A DNA stretch of 43,341 nucleotides. Source: Basidiobolus ranarum (Eukaryota; Basidiobolomycota; Basidiobolomycetes; Basidiobolales). The notes beneath the pieces are model-generated. The model saw only the letters and a program-made list of their open reading frames with translations, did not search any database and was not told where the DNA came from. The number at the start of each line of letters is the position of its first letter. Position 1 is the first letter of the stretch. The DNA is taken from NCBI GenBank assembly GCA_040143965.1, contig JASJQH010006908.1:1-43341 (forward strand). The letters are read 5' to 3'. This document shows positions 1 through 11,000 of the stretch, in pieces. The translations under genes were made by a program, and so were the position numbers.

Positions 1-540
1 TAACGTGTAGAATATGTTAAGGAAGGCCCCAGGAACATGTGTGCAAAGTTTGGGGCTTCTAGCACAAGTTTGAAAAATCTATATATCTGAGAACTTCTAA
101 GTTGGTAAAAATATTCCAAGTAATTCCAATTGAGAATAATGGGTAATATCTTAGTTCAATATAAGACAACTAGAAACTAGGCTATATATGACTATATAGG
201 TGTTTAAGCAATGCTAATTTCAACACAGACCACATCCAACAAACTCCCAAAATACTTCAAGACTCTCCTCCTGCTTCAAGCTATTGTATATGTATGGTGA
301 CTTTGTTCCCCTATTAACATATATGTCTAATGTATCTAGTAATGGATTTCATAAAGTACAGCATGGTGAAACATCACTGCCTCCCTTCTTAAAGTTTGAA
401 ATATTAGGTTTATCAACTCCAATTCTGACATTTATTTTCAGTGAGTGCAAGTGGGGTTAAATGCTTGAGAATACTATAATACCAGTTAATAAACTCTGAA
501 ATAGTAATACACACTTCTAATAGCAGCTAACAAACTCTTA
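1..540. other. Left edge spacer, no gene seen
   Basis: AT-rich sequence with no convincing exon on either strand. It lies beyond the stop of the HVA22/REEP-like gene on the minus strand and probably holds its 3' UTR. Confidence 0.4.
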
Positions 541-1704
541 TTATACACGACTGTTAATACGTGAAGAAGTAATATGTTGGCCCTGCTCATAAGATTTTTT
601 ATATTTTTCCTCCAGAGTAGCCTTACTAGGGTTAAGCTTTCCATTGATAGGCTTCCTTCCAGTTAAGGTAGTTTTTTCTTCTGCTAATTGAAATTTCTTA
701 CGAATATCTGAGATACTCCGTGTGGCTTTAGTAGTCTTGAAACTAGCACCTACATCGTTTAAACTTTGGGTATTTTTCAACTGGTTACCAGCCGTTGAAT
801 TGAATCCTGGAGATTTTTTGGTTGGAGAGGCAGAGGTGGAGGTGGAAGTTGGCACTGCCTTAATTTTACTCGTCGGTGATAAATCGCTTCTTCTAGTAGC
901 AGCTTCGCGTGATGAGGGAGTTTTATCTAGTGATGCATTACTTTGGTCGCTTGAAACACTCTGGAAATGGGTTAATAAGTTAGATATATCTTCGAATTTA
1001 AGTTAGATGTACCGGAGAAGGGCCTACCGAGAACAATACGCTCGTCAAGGCTACAGAGATAGAGACCACCACTTTCGAAAGGCTCATTACATAGGAGCCA
1101 TACTAAACAAAGCAATAGTGTTAGCGAAAGTAAAATGATCTCTATTTGTTGAATGATAGATTTACATCTTTCTTGAAGTCTTCGATATGATATTGATTGG
1201 AGCGAAACAATGGACGTAAGTGTTGTTTATAAACTGCCTCAGACCCCTGCAAAAATCATAGTAATGTTAGTAGCAGTTCTTGCCTACATCAAATGAACAA
1301 AATACCTACCCATGGTTGAGTGAATAATACAAATAAAATTGCGAATAGCTTAAAATATCCATAAAATGGCAGCCTGCTCACACAAGATTAATATATATTC
1401 CCTGGTTGTTAGAAGTATAAAGGTTCTTACCACCAGCCCAGAAAAATGTCAGCCCAGAATTCGGTGGCACGATAGAAAGCCATCACAATCCAGAACATTA
1501 ACCATTGCATGCCCTTCTCTTTATTTCGAGACCTTACGGCCTTGAAAGAGCAATAAAGACCTAGGGAGAGACTTCAAAGTATTGTTCAGAAAAGTACGCA
1601 TATATATGGTCAAAGTTTCTGTGCGGTTACCAGGTTAATTTGGTTAACGAATATAGCATCTACGAAATACTTTGGTATTCTAAGTTTGGGGAGTTGAGTA
1701 CAGT
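541..1704 (-). CDS. TB2/DP1/HVA22 (REEP/Yop1-like) ER membrane-shaping protein, 5' end unresolved
   Basis: Spliced gene on the minus strand. Exons I can connect in phase are 1431-~1571, 1310-1373, 1166-1246, 1028-1102 and 541-960, with introns of 57-67 nt. They encode GLYCSFKAV, a hydrophobic stretch with FWIVMAFYRATEFWADIFLGW split over its exon, then PFYGYFKLFAILFVLF, then GSEAVYKQHLRPLF. This order (short loop, two hairpin helices, then the G-x-x-x-x-Y-x-x-x-L-x-P box) is the TB2/DP1/HVA22 domain of REEP and Yop1 proteins, which curve tubular ER membranes. The C-terminal tail of about 140 residues is rich in Ser, Thr, Lys and Pro and ends in a TAA at 541. A likely earlier exon at 1631-1704 encodes RIPKYFVDAIF, resembling the pre-helix segment of Yop1, but its phase does not join the next exon, so the start codon is not assigned. 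Family assignment is good; the precise orthologue is open. Confidence 0.75.
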
Positions 1705-2168
1705 CTAGAAAAATGAATGGTAAGGATTAAAGTTTTGAGATAGAAGTAGTGGCATAAAGGTAAAGTATATTTTGAAAGGGATAAGTTATTCGTTTTATCA
1801 AGTGGTATGATTGATTAGAAACATCAAGGAGACAAGTGCAGGATGTAAGACATTATTTCCTTCCCCCTGATCTCTTGGATTGAATTACCAGTCTTGAGTA
1901 TTACACGAGCCCAAGTCCCACCATGATCCGATATATCCAACACCACGTTGTTAGCTGTGAGGATGTGTCAGTCTTGTGCTTTAATGAAATTATTTAGCCG
2001 GCAATTGTTGTTTGTGTTTAGTTGAGGTATAAATTAAATCAAGAGTCCATGAAATGGCCTACCGAAGTTAGATTTCGCAATATGAGGAATAAATTTATTG
2101 TTCAAAATTGGATTGGAATGAATGAACCTAGTTATTTTCCTTTACAATCCCGAAAATTCTCGTAAACC
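1705..2168. promoter_or_regulatory. Divergent spacer between HVA22-like and GatC genes
   Basis: Gene-poor interval between two genes read in opposite directions. It must hold the GatC promoter and probably the first exon and promoter of the HVA22/REEP-like gene. No defined motif stands out. Confidence 0.35.
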
Positions 2169-2552
2169 ATGCTTCAATGCCTTAAGCTAAAGCCAACATG
2201 GTCCGTTAGGTCCCTTCTTCCGACAACTGCCACTCAATCCTCGGAGGTTCTAACAAAAGAAGAACTTATCCACCTTTCGAAACTTTCAAATCTTCATTTT
2301 TCCCCTGAAAGATTGGAAAGTTTGACTAAAGATGTAAATGACCTTTGCCATTTAGTTAAAAAGATACAAGAGGTTGATGTTAGTGGTGTTGACCCATTAA
2401 TAAGACTGACTCCGGAGAAAACCATTAGCTTCCAAGAAGTCGGTGCGGACGAAGAACTCTACTCAAAAGAAATTAAAGGACGGGGTTTATTGAAACACGC
2501 TAAAGAGCTATACGGCAACTATTATGTAGTAAGACAGGACTCGAAAAAATAA
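2169..2552 (+). CDS. gatC: Glutamyl-tRNA(Gln) amidotransferase subunit C, mitochondrial
   Basis: Single-exon 127-residue protein of the GatC family. GatC is the small subunit that braces the GatA-GatB complex, which turns Glu-tRNA(Gln) into Gln-tRNA(Gln) in mitochondria. Residues 30-110 carry the family pattern: EELIHLSKLSNLHFSPERL, then a helix with the DL..LVKKIQEVD turn, VDPLIRLT, and a C-terminal segment ending in YYVV. The first 25 residues are rich in Ser, Thr, Leu and Arg with no acidic residue, as expected for a mitochondrial presequence. The length is normal for the family. The first ATG at 2169 is used because it supplies that presequence. It is divergent from the HVA22-like gene. 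Confidence 0.9.
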   Translation: MLQCLKLKPTWSVRSLLPTTATQSSEVLTKEELIHLSKLSNLHFSPERLESLTKDVNDLCHLVKKIQEVDVSGVDPLIRLTPEKTISFQEVGADEELYSKEIKGRGLLKHAKELYGNYYVVRQDSKK

Positions 2553-3086
2553 GGTCGCATGTAGTTAATAAGAATAATAAAAGTGTTAAACACCTAGTAT
2601 ACGATGCAGTTGCTCTTGATTTTTAGATATGATGACAGCAATATTCAGCTGTAACGTATAAATCCTTGGTATTCTATTCTCCAGCTAGAAGCATATTGTA
2701 ACTCGAAACTAGCACAGAGCATTCTGATTTTTAAAGCAGTAGGATTTAACTACTGTATATATGCGGTATATATGGGCCATTATTACTCCTGGATATAATG
2801 AAATCACAGTACATTCAAAATACACTTCTCCGCTGATCAGTTCAACTAAGTACTATCAGTAAATATGCTTTAGAATTACGGCTAAGAGATGTATGCTTAT
2901 CTGGGAAATCTTGAGTAAAGAGTTCGTATCCCCAAGGCTAGCAATCTAGAGCATTATTGGTTCACTGAGATGGGCCCTTTGATAGGTATTAATAATATCA
3001 TGACGTCAATGATAAAGAAAAAATGTATAAAATAGTTTGATTGAAGAAAACATCCTACACACACGTACAGTAACAATCCCACAATC
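2553..3086. other. Intergenic spacer upstream of the UPF0303 gene
   Basis: AT-rich spacer with several TATATA stretches near 2755-2775 and no supported exon. It must contain the GatC terminator and the promoter of the next gene, both on the same strand. Confidence 0.35.
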
Positions 3087-3560
3087 ATGACCGAGTACAA
3101 AGAGTTACTACATACCCTTTTGGAACAGGAAACCAATCTTGAATTTTCCCAGTTTACCAATGAGGATGCACTTCAGCTTGGGCTCTTGATTCTCTCCAAA
3201 GCCAAGGCACTAAACAGCAAGCCGGTTGTCATAGATATTTCACGAAATGGCCAGCAACTCTTCCATTTTGCTATGAACGGGACCTCCATTGATAATGCTG
3301 AGTGGATTCAACGCAAGATTCGCACAGTTCAACGCTTCGGTCATAGCTCATTTTACATTGGACAATATATTGGCAGTCAGGGTAAGACTGTAGAGCAGAA
3401 ATACTTCGTCTCTGAGAAAGAATACGCAGTCCACGGAGGCGCCTTCCCATTGATCATCAAGAATGTAGGTATTGTTGGTACAATCGCAGTTTCAGGCCTT
3501 GCTCAACAAGATGATCATCAGATTATAGTAGACAGTATCCAAGAATATTTAAAGGCATAA
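3087..3560 (+). CDS. UPF0303 / HbpS-like heme-degrading-domain protein
   Basis: Single-exon 157-residue protein. It matches the UPF0303 family (yeast Ybr137w type) in the HbpS-like/DUF336 fold. Diagnostic stretches are the N-terminal helix followed by LGLLILSKAKAL, the strand PVVIDISRNGQQLFHFAM, NAEWIQRKIRTVQRFGHSS, and the C-terminal core HGGAFPLIIKNVGIVGTIAVSG, which fits the glycine-rich end of the fold. The length equals that of full family members. Yeast Ybr137w is a cytosolic protein with reported links to the tail-anchored protein (GET/TRC) pathway; its enzymatic role is unsettled. The ATG at 3087 gives the normal N-terminus. It is followed on the same strand by the SRPBCC gene. Confidence 0.85.
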   Translation: MTEYKELLHTLLEQETNLEFSQFTNEDALQLGLLILSKAKALNSKPVVIDISRNGQQLFHFAMNGTSIDNAEWIQRKIRTVQRFGHSSFYIGQYIGSQGKTVEQKYFVSEKEYAVHGGAFPLIIKNVGIVGTIAVSGLAQQDDHQIIVDSIQEYLKA

Positions 3561-3889
3561 ATCATTGAATAAATAGAACAATTAATAAAGTAAGTTAAGC
3601 GCTAATATCTTAGTAGCTGTATCTCAGCATATCCGGAGGTATCCTGGTTATGCTAGCTGTTGCTATAAATTATTCGGATGCTCTTCATCAGATATTCTTC
3701 TACGTTCTTCGCGGATGGACCTTAATTTGGAGATGGAATTTTTTTTTCGTCTTTGCCAATTATATTGAAGGAAGAATCTGGGATTGTCACCCATGCAAGA
3801 AGCAAGAAATTTGCTAAACACAGTAGATATTTAAGAAGTGTGAATGTGTGGAAACTGTACCTTTTGCCTTGGTAACATTCAGCATTAAA
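3561..3889. other. Spacer between UPF0303 and SRPBCC genes
   Basis: Short spacer with an AATAAA near 3569 just past the UPF0303 stop, a plausible polyadenylation signal. A reading frame in phase with the SRPBCC gene extends upstream to 3848, but that extension is not supported as coding. Confidence 0.35.
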
Positions 3890-4321
3890 ATGTCCGTTTC
3901 CCACGTTGTTGAATCTCACGTCATCCCTGCCCCAGCCAACGCTGTTTGGTCTATGGTCAGAGAATGCAACTTCAAGTTCTGGAGTCTTGTTGAATCCGTC
4001 GAGGTTCAACACGGCGCTGCTGCTGAGGTTGGTTCCACCCGCAAGGTCATCTTCAAGGATGGTACAGTTCAAGTCTTCAAGATTGTCGAACTCTCTGATC
4101 TCCGTCATACCGTCACCTATGAAATCATTGAATCCGAGCCCGCCACCGACTTCATGTCTTCCATGCATAGCTTCAAGCTTCTCCCCATCACTCACGATAA
4201 CACCACCTTCATCCAATGGTCTGGTGACTTCAGTGCTGATGCTACCCAAGCTGTTATCCAAGACTCTCAATACAAGAAGAAGGATGGATTAGTCGAGCTT
4301 GCCAAGGCTCTCCGTCAATAG
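3890..4321 (+). CDS. SRPBCC-fold (Bet v 1 / polyketide-cyclase-like) ligand-binding protein
   Basis: Single-exon 143-residue protein. It starts with a strand (VVESHVIPAPANAVWSMV), then FKFWSLVESVEV, GSTRKVIFKDGTVQVFKIVELS, a strand with VTYEIIES, and a long C-terminal helix from QYKKKDGLVELAKALRQ. That is the START/SRPBCC helix-grip fold of the polyketide cyclase/dehydrase type, as in plant lachrymatory-factor-synthase-like proteins. Such proteins bind small hydrophobic ligands; no substrate can be read from the sequence. I start at ATG 3890 because the fold begins directly after it; an ATG at 3848 is in frame but would add 14 residues outside the fold. Codons end strongly in C or G (TTC, AAG, GTC), unlike most neighbours and like the two ribosomal genes here, suggesting high expression. 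Confidence 0.8.
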   Translation: MSVSHVVESHVIPAPANAVWSMVRECNFKFWSLVESVEVQHGAAAEVGSTRKVIFKDGTVQVFKIVELSDLRHTVTYEIIESEPATDFMSSMHSFKLLPITHDNTTFIQWSGDFSADATQAVIQDSQYKKKDGLVELAKALRQ

Positions 4322-4833
4322 ATATCTCTTATAACATATTTAGAGCAACATTTCTGTATAATATCAGGATTCCATAATTAGTAGAAATTTTGTTAAATAA
4401 ATTTTCGAGATTTTAGAGATTTTGGAGATTCTGGAGATTTCAGTTAACCTACATTGCATCAATGTGAAAGAGCATATACGTACCAATCATGCCATTGAAA
4501 CCTTAGGAATAATGAGCTGTGGTCGTTATTAAGTTGAATACATATAATTCACTTAAACCAAAGAAGGTTGAGCTGAAATTTGATCAATTTGGTGTTTCAC
4601 AGACTGCGAAAAGTCACTTGGAAAAATCCATTATAAAACCTAAAACCTCTTTAAACAATAAAGGTTCCTCTTTCACTGATTTTTTGTTCACCTTTTATTC
4701 TTAACAAGTTAGGAATGCTACCATTTAGACAACCATAAATTCTATCATTGCTATATTTCGCTTTCTTTTTCAATAATACTTTGAGTTTTTTATACTATAT
4801 ATTCTTCAACATTACTGGTTCATCTAAACAAAT
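4322..4833. promoter_or_regulatory. Spacer upstream of the YTH gene with short GATTTTNGA repeats
   Basis: Holds the SRPBCC 3' UTR and the promoter of the YTH gene. Four degenerate 9-nt units of the GAGATTTT / GAGATTCTG type lie in a row near 4404-4441. The 100 bases before the ATG at 4834 are T-rich. No exon is supported. Confidence 0.4.
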
Positions 4834-7096
4834 ATGAACCATTCTTTTTTTCAAAGTGAAACTTCACCGAGAAACTTTGATTCTTACCTTCGACAGACCC
4901 AACCTAATAAGCCCAGAAACACAGGCCCTACAAGTGGAAATTTTCCACCTGGGTTTGATCCTCCCGAAGATGTTTACACGTCATCTAGCTCGAATGTATA
5001 TTTGGATACCAAGGGGCTTTATTCAACAGAAGCTTCAGGTTTTTTCTTTTTCAACAAAAGATTATTGGTTCAATTACGTTCGTTCTATCTTCTTACCGCG
5101 TAAGTTTCTATCCATAGACAGTCGCAATCGAGGAGACTTAAGAGGATTTAATAGCTCAGCAAACAGGAGTAATTATTATGAACCAAGAAATGCCCAGGTT
5201 TTTAAGGCTTCATTTGAGATTCACTTGGTTTATTACTAATCCATTGCCAACTTTGCTAGAAGAATTTCGCTCCCAGAAATCCTTACTACACCGCTGATTC
5301 TCAACTAACTTTTAATCCTACCCTACCTAAACGTGATCTAGTATATGACGAGTCCGCGAGAGCAGAAGTCAGCTTACTACCTAGTAATTTGCTTGAGAAT
5401 CAAGCTCGTTCCCAGCCTCCCACTGAGTTATCTAACGGACAACGGTTTTCGTATCCTCGAAACGAATATCATAATGCTACTTCGGCAGACAACAATTCTA
5501 GGTATGGCAACAATAGTGTCGGAGATCACTTTTCACGCAATATTGAGTCATTTGGGAGACATAATGGCAATCGGTATTATGGAGGATCAGATGAATCAAA
5601 CAGAACGCTTTATCAAAACCCTAGGTATGGTGACAGAGAGCGAAGAGGAGAGGCCTCATATTCCGATATGAATTTTCGTGATGATCCACGTTTAGTTGGT
5701 AACATGCCACGTTCTCAGAAAAGTATTGCGGAGCCATATTTGAATGATGCAAATGTTGGTAATAATAACTTTTACGGACTAAATCAAAGCCATCAACATC
5801 CTTATAATGACCCACGACAAGACGCGAACGTTCGATTTACCGGAAGAAATACAGGGTTTACTCTTGGATCGGGTATGGGTGGCACTGGTAACATAGATCG
5901 GGGATATTCAAACAGGAATTTGGATGCCAATAGCCGTTCTGATGGTACGTGTTTCTGAATCTACTTGATTAGTTCTCCAGTTACTTATAACTCTCATTTA
6001 TCCTAGATCGGTTACATAGCACTTCCATGCGACATAATCTCCAGGGGTGGAATGGCTTTGGAAATCCAATGCAGGAGAACTCTCAACATAGGCCTTTCCA
6101 GGCAAATAATTCTCATGATATGGTTCCAAGAGGACAGATGAATAGTTATCCAGTTGCCCCTATCGCAAATCAACCAAGAACTGCAGGACGAATGGGAAAA
6201 TGCACGAATCCTGAGCTCTTATCTCTATACAATCCTAAAAGCTTCAACACCGCTCCTGTCAATGTAAACCTCAGTTACTTTCGTCATTATTTACGTAGTG
6301 TATTTATAGTTATCGTCTCTCTAGGCTCGCTTTTTTGTCATCAAATCTTTTACTGAGGATGATGTGCACAAATCTTTGAAGGTAAAAATAGAATATCTCA
6401 TTTTCCCTACCATTTACTGACATTTCTGTTCAAATAGTACCATATTTGGACCAGCACAGAGATGGGCAATCGGAGGTTGGACAGGGCTTATAAGGAGAAC
6501 TGTAGTAAAGGACCTATTTACCTATTTTTTAGTGTAAATGGAAGGTATGTCCATTTTGTAAGAATCCATCTTGGCAGCAAATCAAGTAACCTGTTCTGTG
6601 CCGTTTTTAGTGGGCATTTCTGCGGAGCTGCCCAAATGTTAACACCTCTTGACTACAGTACGAATAGTACAGTTTGGGCTCAAAATAAGTGGAAGGGAAT
6701 TTTCAATTTGAAATGGATATTCGTCAAAGACATACCTAACGCTCATCTTCGTCATATCTTGGTGCCGTAAGTAATGGCGGTTGAAAATAAGCAAATCAAT
6801 AAGTGATGTTAACACCTTTGTTTTGCATATATAGAATTAACAGTAATAAGCCGGTTACTAATAGTAGAGATACACAAGAGTTGAACGAGGAAGCTGGACA
6901 GGACATGCTCAAGATGTTCTTGGAGTATCGACACAAAGCATCTATTTTGGATGATTTTGAATTTTACGAGAAAAAAATAGCAGAAATTGCAACCAACTCA
7001 ACATCTGACTATGATAGTAGGGACTCGGGACCGCCAGCAGCTTCGATGACACGTTCTATCTCTCTATCTAGTTATCACAGTAATACTTCCACTTGA
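4834..7096 (+). CDS. YTH-domain (YTHDF-type) m6A reader
   Basis: Eight exons, phase-consistent, 602 residues: 4834-5038, 5118-5197, 5260-5944, 6007-6263, 6325-6381, 6438-6544, 6611-6766, 6835-7096. Residues 1-400 are low-complexity, rich in Asn, Arg, Ser, Tyr and Gly. The YTH domain runs from about 410 to 560: [83 protein letters not shown]. The three aromatic-cage tryptophans are present (W432, W486, W491), so m6A binding is expected. The loop and [12 protein letters not shown] segment are of the YTHDF class rather than the YTHDC or Mmi1 class; yeast Pho92 is the nearest known fungal equivalent. Introns 1 and 2 both start CAG|GTTTTT, an uncommon donor, but the phases force them. Likely a cytoplasmic regulator of mRNA decay or translation. 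Confidence 0.93.
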
Positions 7097-8068
7097 GTAT
7101 TCTTCACCATGTAGCGATTAGATAAGAGAAAGAGTCCACTCAAATTTTGATTGAAATCATTAATCTGGTGACCGGGAAGGGAGCGTGTATCTTTTTAATC
7201 ACAAATATTCTATCAGCAATCCATTATCATGTTAGAACATTATTTTCGTTAATTGTGCTCTTGCCAGGTCTCTTTTGCACATAACCATCTTTTCTTTCCT
7301 TCTGATCTCATCAATGGGTACATTGTATATCTATTTGATAAGCAGATAAGGTTTAATTCATATCATGTAATCCACTGATGGGATTTTCCATTACTTTTCT
7401 TCTTCACATACATATCTTGCTAACTTGAATCAATTTTTGCCATCATGAACATTCACATTTTTTACAATTCTTACTTGAATTCGGGATTTTTTTCTTTATT
7501 ATTTTAACCAACTTTTCTTTCTCTCCCCCTCCTCTCCTCTCCCCTCCCCTCCCTTCTCTACCGAACACCACTTAAGTAACACGTATTAAGTTTAAAGACA
7601 TTGATATTTGCAATAATTAATTAATGAATCCAAAACTTTCGGGAAGGTTTATTTCATGTAAAAGATCCAAGTATGCCAGATGATTCATTTTAAATCTTAG
7701 GAAGTGGCGGAGGGGGAGGGACGATTATCGATATTAAAATTCAATAAATGATTCATAAACGGCAATGAAGTAATGATAAATGAGAAAGAAACATATTCAG
7801 TTATAATGAACATCCAGAACTTTAAGACGTCTTAGTTATTGATGTCAAGTATAAAAGGAATGGATTTCTAGTATTTAGAGGTAAGATGTGATCTGGGATA
7901 AAAAACCATAAAATCTTAGTAATAATATTAGTACATGGTCGGAAGGAAATTTTTGGTGAGGTTAAGTGGAAGGTTAGGAAATATATAAATGGTCGGGTAA
8001 AAGTACATGTAAACCTTTTAAGATATAGTGAAATGGTTAAGTAAATGGATACATGAATAAATGTAACC
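7097..8068. other. Convergent spacer between YTH and Rim15/Cek1-like genes
   Basis: Both flanking genes end here, so it holds two 3' UTRs. It contains a 48-nt all-pyrimidine run (7512-7559) and a purine-rich patch near 7700-7722. A minus-strand open frame at 7822-8121 overlaps the kinase 3' end and is not supported as coding. Confidence 0.5.
7512..7559. repeat. 48-nt uninterrupted pyrimidine tract (G-rich on the minus strand)
   Basis: No purine occurs from 7512 to 7559. On the minus strand it reads as G runs of 3, 4, 4 and 5 separated by single A or short GA spacers, so it could form a triplex or a G-quadruplex. It lies about 416 bases past the YTH stop and about 510 past the kinase stop. 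Confidence 0.85.
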
Positions 8069-11000
8069 TCATTTGGCGGAGGAGGGAGCATAGGATTTAG
8101 ATCTAGTGAGTGGTGTACCATTAGGTGGTGAAGTAGCCACTAGTAAGTTACCTGAAGATACACTTCGTTCAGTCTTACGAAATTGCTCTTTCTGAATGGT
8201 TAAAAGGGATTCATTTTGATGAAGTTGTTGAAGTTGTTGCTTTTGTTGAGCAGTGATGATCATAGATGATTTCTTCTTATTTGTCTCATTTAAAAGATCC
8301 ACATTTTTGTACATAAATGCGTCAAACTCGGGATCTAATACACTGGGTGGTCGTGGCACTGGTAAGGGATCAATCAGTTTGGTACTTTTTCCTCTTCGTA
8401 AAACTGATATACGTCGTTCTCTTTTAGGTAATACAAGGGATGCTGGTGCATTAACTGAATCCTTAGTGATATCATCCATTAAAGGATCTGTGATGTCCAT
8501 CAGAGGTGTGACTGCTAGAGGAGTACTATCAGCTTCCGTTAGACTGGCTGTAGAAAGACCTCGAATGTCAGCACGCATATTACGAACTAAATGAAAGATA
8601 AATCTTAGTTTGGACTCAGAGTGACAATGTGCCATTACTAACCATCAAAATAACTGGTATCAAGTTGGTCAATCGGATCAGGGATGAAAGGGGGCTCGTG
8701 TTGTCTCATATTGTCCCAATCTATTCCATCGAAAAACCCATGGTTCTTGACATCTAGTCACAAATAAGCAAAGTAAGTAAGAAAGTAAATAGGTAATACT
8801 ATATGGATGCAACTAACCTTCAGATTTTAGTCGAACCTCTGGATCCACCGTTAGAAGTTTGGAAATTAAATCCTTGGCCAAATCTGACAAGATCCCTTCT
8901 GGTGGCCAATCAATAGCTAAAAAATCATCGTTGGGTTATGCTGATGGTTTTTAACCAGTTGGGTTGAGTACTTACCATGGTTTAAGATGTTTTTAAATAT
9001 CGTTTCAGGTGTTTCATCCATAAACGGAGGGTAACCCACAAGAAATTCAAACAAGCAAACACCTAGAGCCCACCAATCAACAGCAGGTCCTATAAACCAA
9101 ATGAATGTTAGCTGAAGAAGCCTTTCAGCGTTAACTCCCAACATACCATGACCAATTCCGGTAAGTAGTTCCGGTGCAAGATAGTCCGGTGTTCCCAACA
9201 GCTTGGTGTCGCGAACAACTCCATTCTTCAGAGCAAGTAGTCGTGCAGAGGCAATTTTATCACGGCTTAGTGTTCCACGTAAAGAGCCGTGCGGAGCTTT
9301 TGCTTGTATTGATTGCTCAAGGGCTGCGCGGCGAAGGTTTTTGTGAGATTTTAGAGTTCCTCTGAGATTCTAGAGCAAAAGGGTTAGATAAATTTGATTG
9401 AAGGTGAATCATTGAATCCTACCATTTTTTCAGACGATGATCCCGAATAAGCCTCCTTGTCCTTAACAGATATTCTGGATAAACCAAAGTCCTGTTGTAG
9501 AGAAAATATCAAGTTAATCATAAGTTCTGGTCCAGAGAATAGCGTAGAGAGAATTACTGTTAGCTTAATATGCCCTTCAGAGTCGATCAAAAGGTTATCT
9601 GGCTTTAGATCCCTGTGGGTAATCCCATTGTTGTGTAAGTACTCTAGAGCAAGGACAGTTTCCGCAGTATAGATACGAGCCATATCCTCTTCAAAGGCGC
9701 CCATGATTTGTAGCAAAGAACTGAGATCACCGCCAATTAGATATTCCATCACCTAAAATCATTAAATGGGTCAGATCTGAGTTGTATATACTCAAGGTAC
9801 GCATGCTTACCAGGTAAAGATAATCAGTGGATTGGAATGCATAATACAGCTTAACAACGAACGGAGTCTTCGCAAGGCTCATAACACGTCTCTCCGCCAT
9901 AACTTGACTGACCATATTCTTGCGAACCATGTCGGACTTTTTCAGGATCTTTATAGCGTACAGATCATGTGTAGTCCGTTTCTTTGCCAGATAAACTTTC
10001 CCAAAAGCACCTCGACTAATAGGTTTCAAGATTTCGAAATCTCGGATACTTGGCATCCTTGCACTTCTCTGAGTCTGAAAAGCGAAGCAATTGTGAGTAA
10101 AATAGTCAATAGATTGCTACACAAAAGGCAATACATACTGTCTTCTCAAGGGTGCTACTTGATCCGGAATATGATACAGTTCTTTTACTTCCACCTCGGA
10201 GAATGGCTGTAAATAAGGAAACGAGCCTTTTGGATCCGGATGATCCAACCAGTGGAGAAGAGCCATCTGTTTCTGAGTTGATGTTGATTAGGATGTGGTG
10301 ATCCTTATTAAACTAGTGCATTTCTCATACCATAATTCAAATTCTTAGATGAGCCGCTTTGTGAGCGATTGTGACGGCCATTATTAGCTGCACTATAGTT
10401 GTACCCGATACCAGAGATTTCATATCCAGATCGAACACTCAAGTTAGTGGATGAAATGGAGTTATTGTAATTAGCGGTATAGGCCACTTGGAACTCCGAC
10501 ATCAAATTGGATTTCTCTTGGATCTAATACATATCTGTTAGCGAAGAATACTGACAATGTTGAAGCAGCCATTACTAACCAATCCAGTAGCCCTGTTTGC
10601 ATAATTGACAATTTGGATATCAATGCCAGAACTTGGTGTGCTACCAACAATCCGATTCAGTCTATCACGGTATTTTTGAAATTTCGTGACAGCATACTTT
10701 CCGGTTTCATTGATTCTAATAGTTCTATAGTAAAACGTGTCACTAGTTGCTCATCGAGGTGATTAAAAAAAGCCTTCGCTTACTTGTTGACCATGTGTTC
10801 GATGTTTTCAGCATCCTTGATCATACGATTACTACCACCAGATTGCTACATGTAAAAAGGATAAAAAAGTAAGCGCCAAGTACGAGAAAATAAACAAGAT
10901 CATTCGGAAACTGACCATCAATTCCTGTCTCCTTCGGGCGACTGATCCAGCAAGCCTTTGAAGACAAACATTCATCTCATCCTGCTTAATGTGGAACTGC

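Noticed and set aside
3722-4270. 182-codon antisense frame over the SRPBCC gene
   Set aside because: A shadow produced by the strong codon bias of the sense gene; the sense protein has a clear fold and the antisense frame matches nothing.
4519-4704. 61-codon plus-strand frame upstream of the YTH gene
   Set aside because: No ATG start, low-complexity AT-rich sequence, and it sits in the promoter or 5' UTR of the YTH gene.
7822-8121. 99-codon minus-strand frame over the 3' end of the kinase gene
   Set aside because: Overlaps the kinase last exon in another frame and runs through its 3' UTR; hydrophobic composition comes from AT richness.
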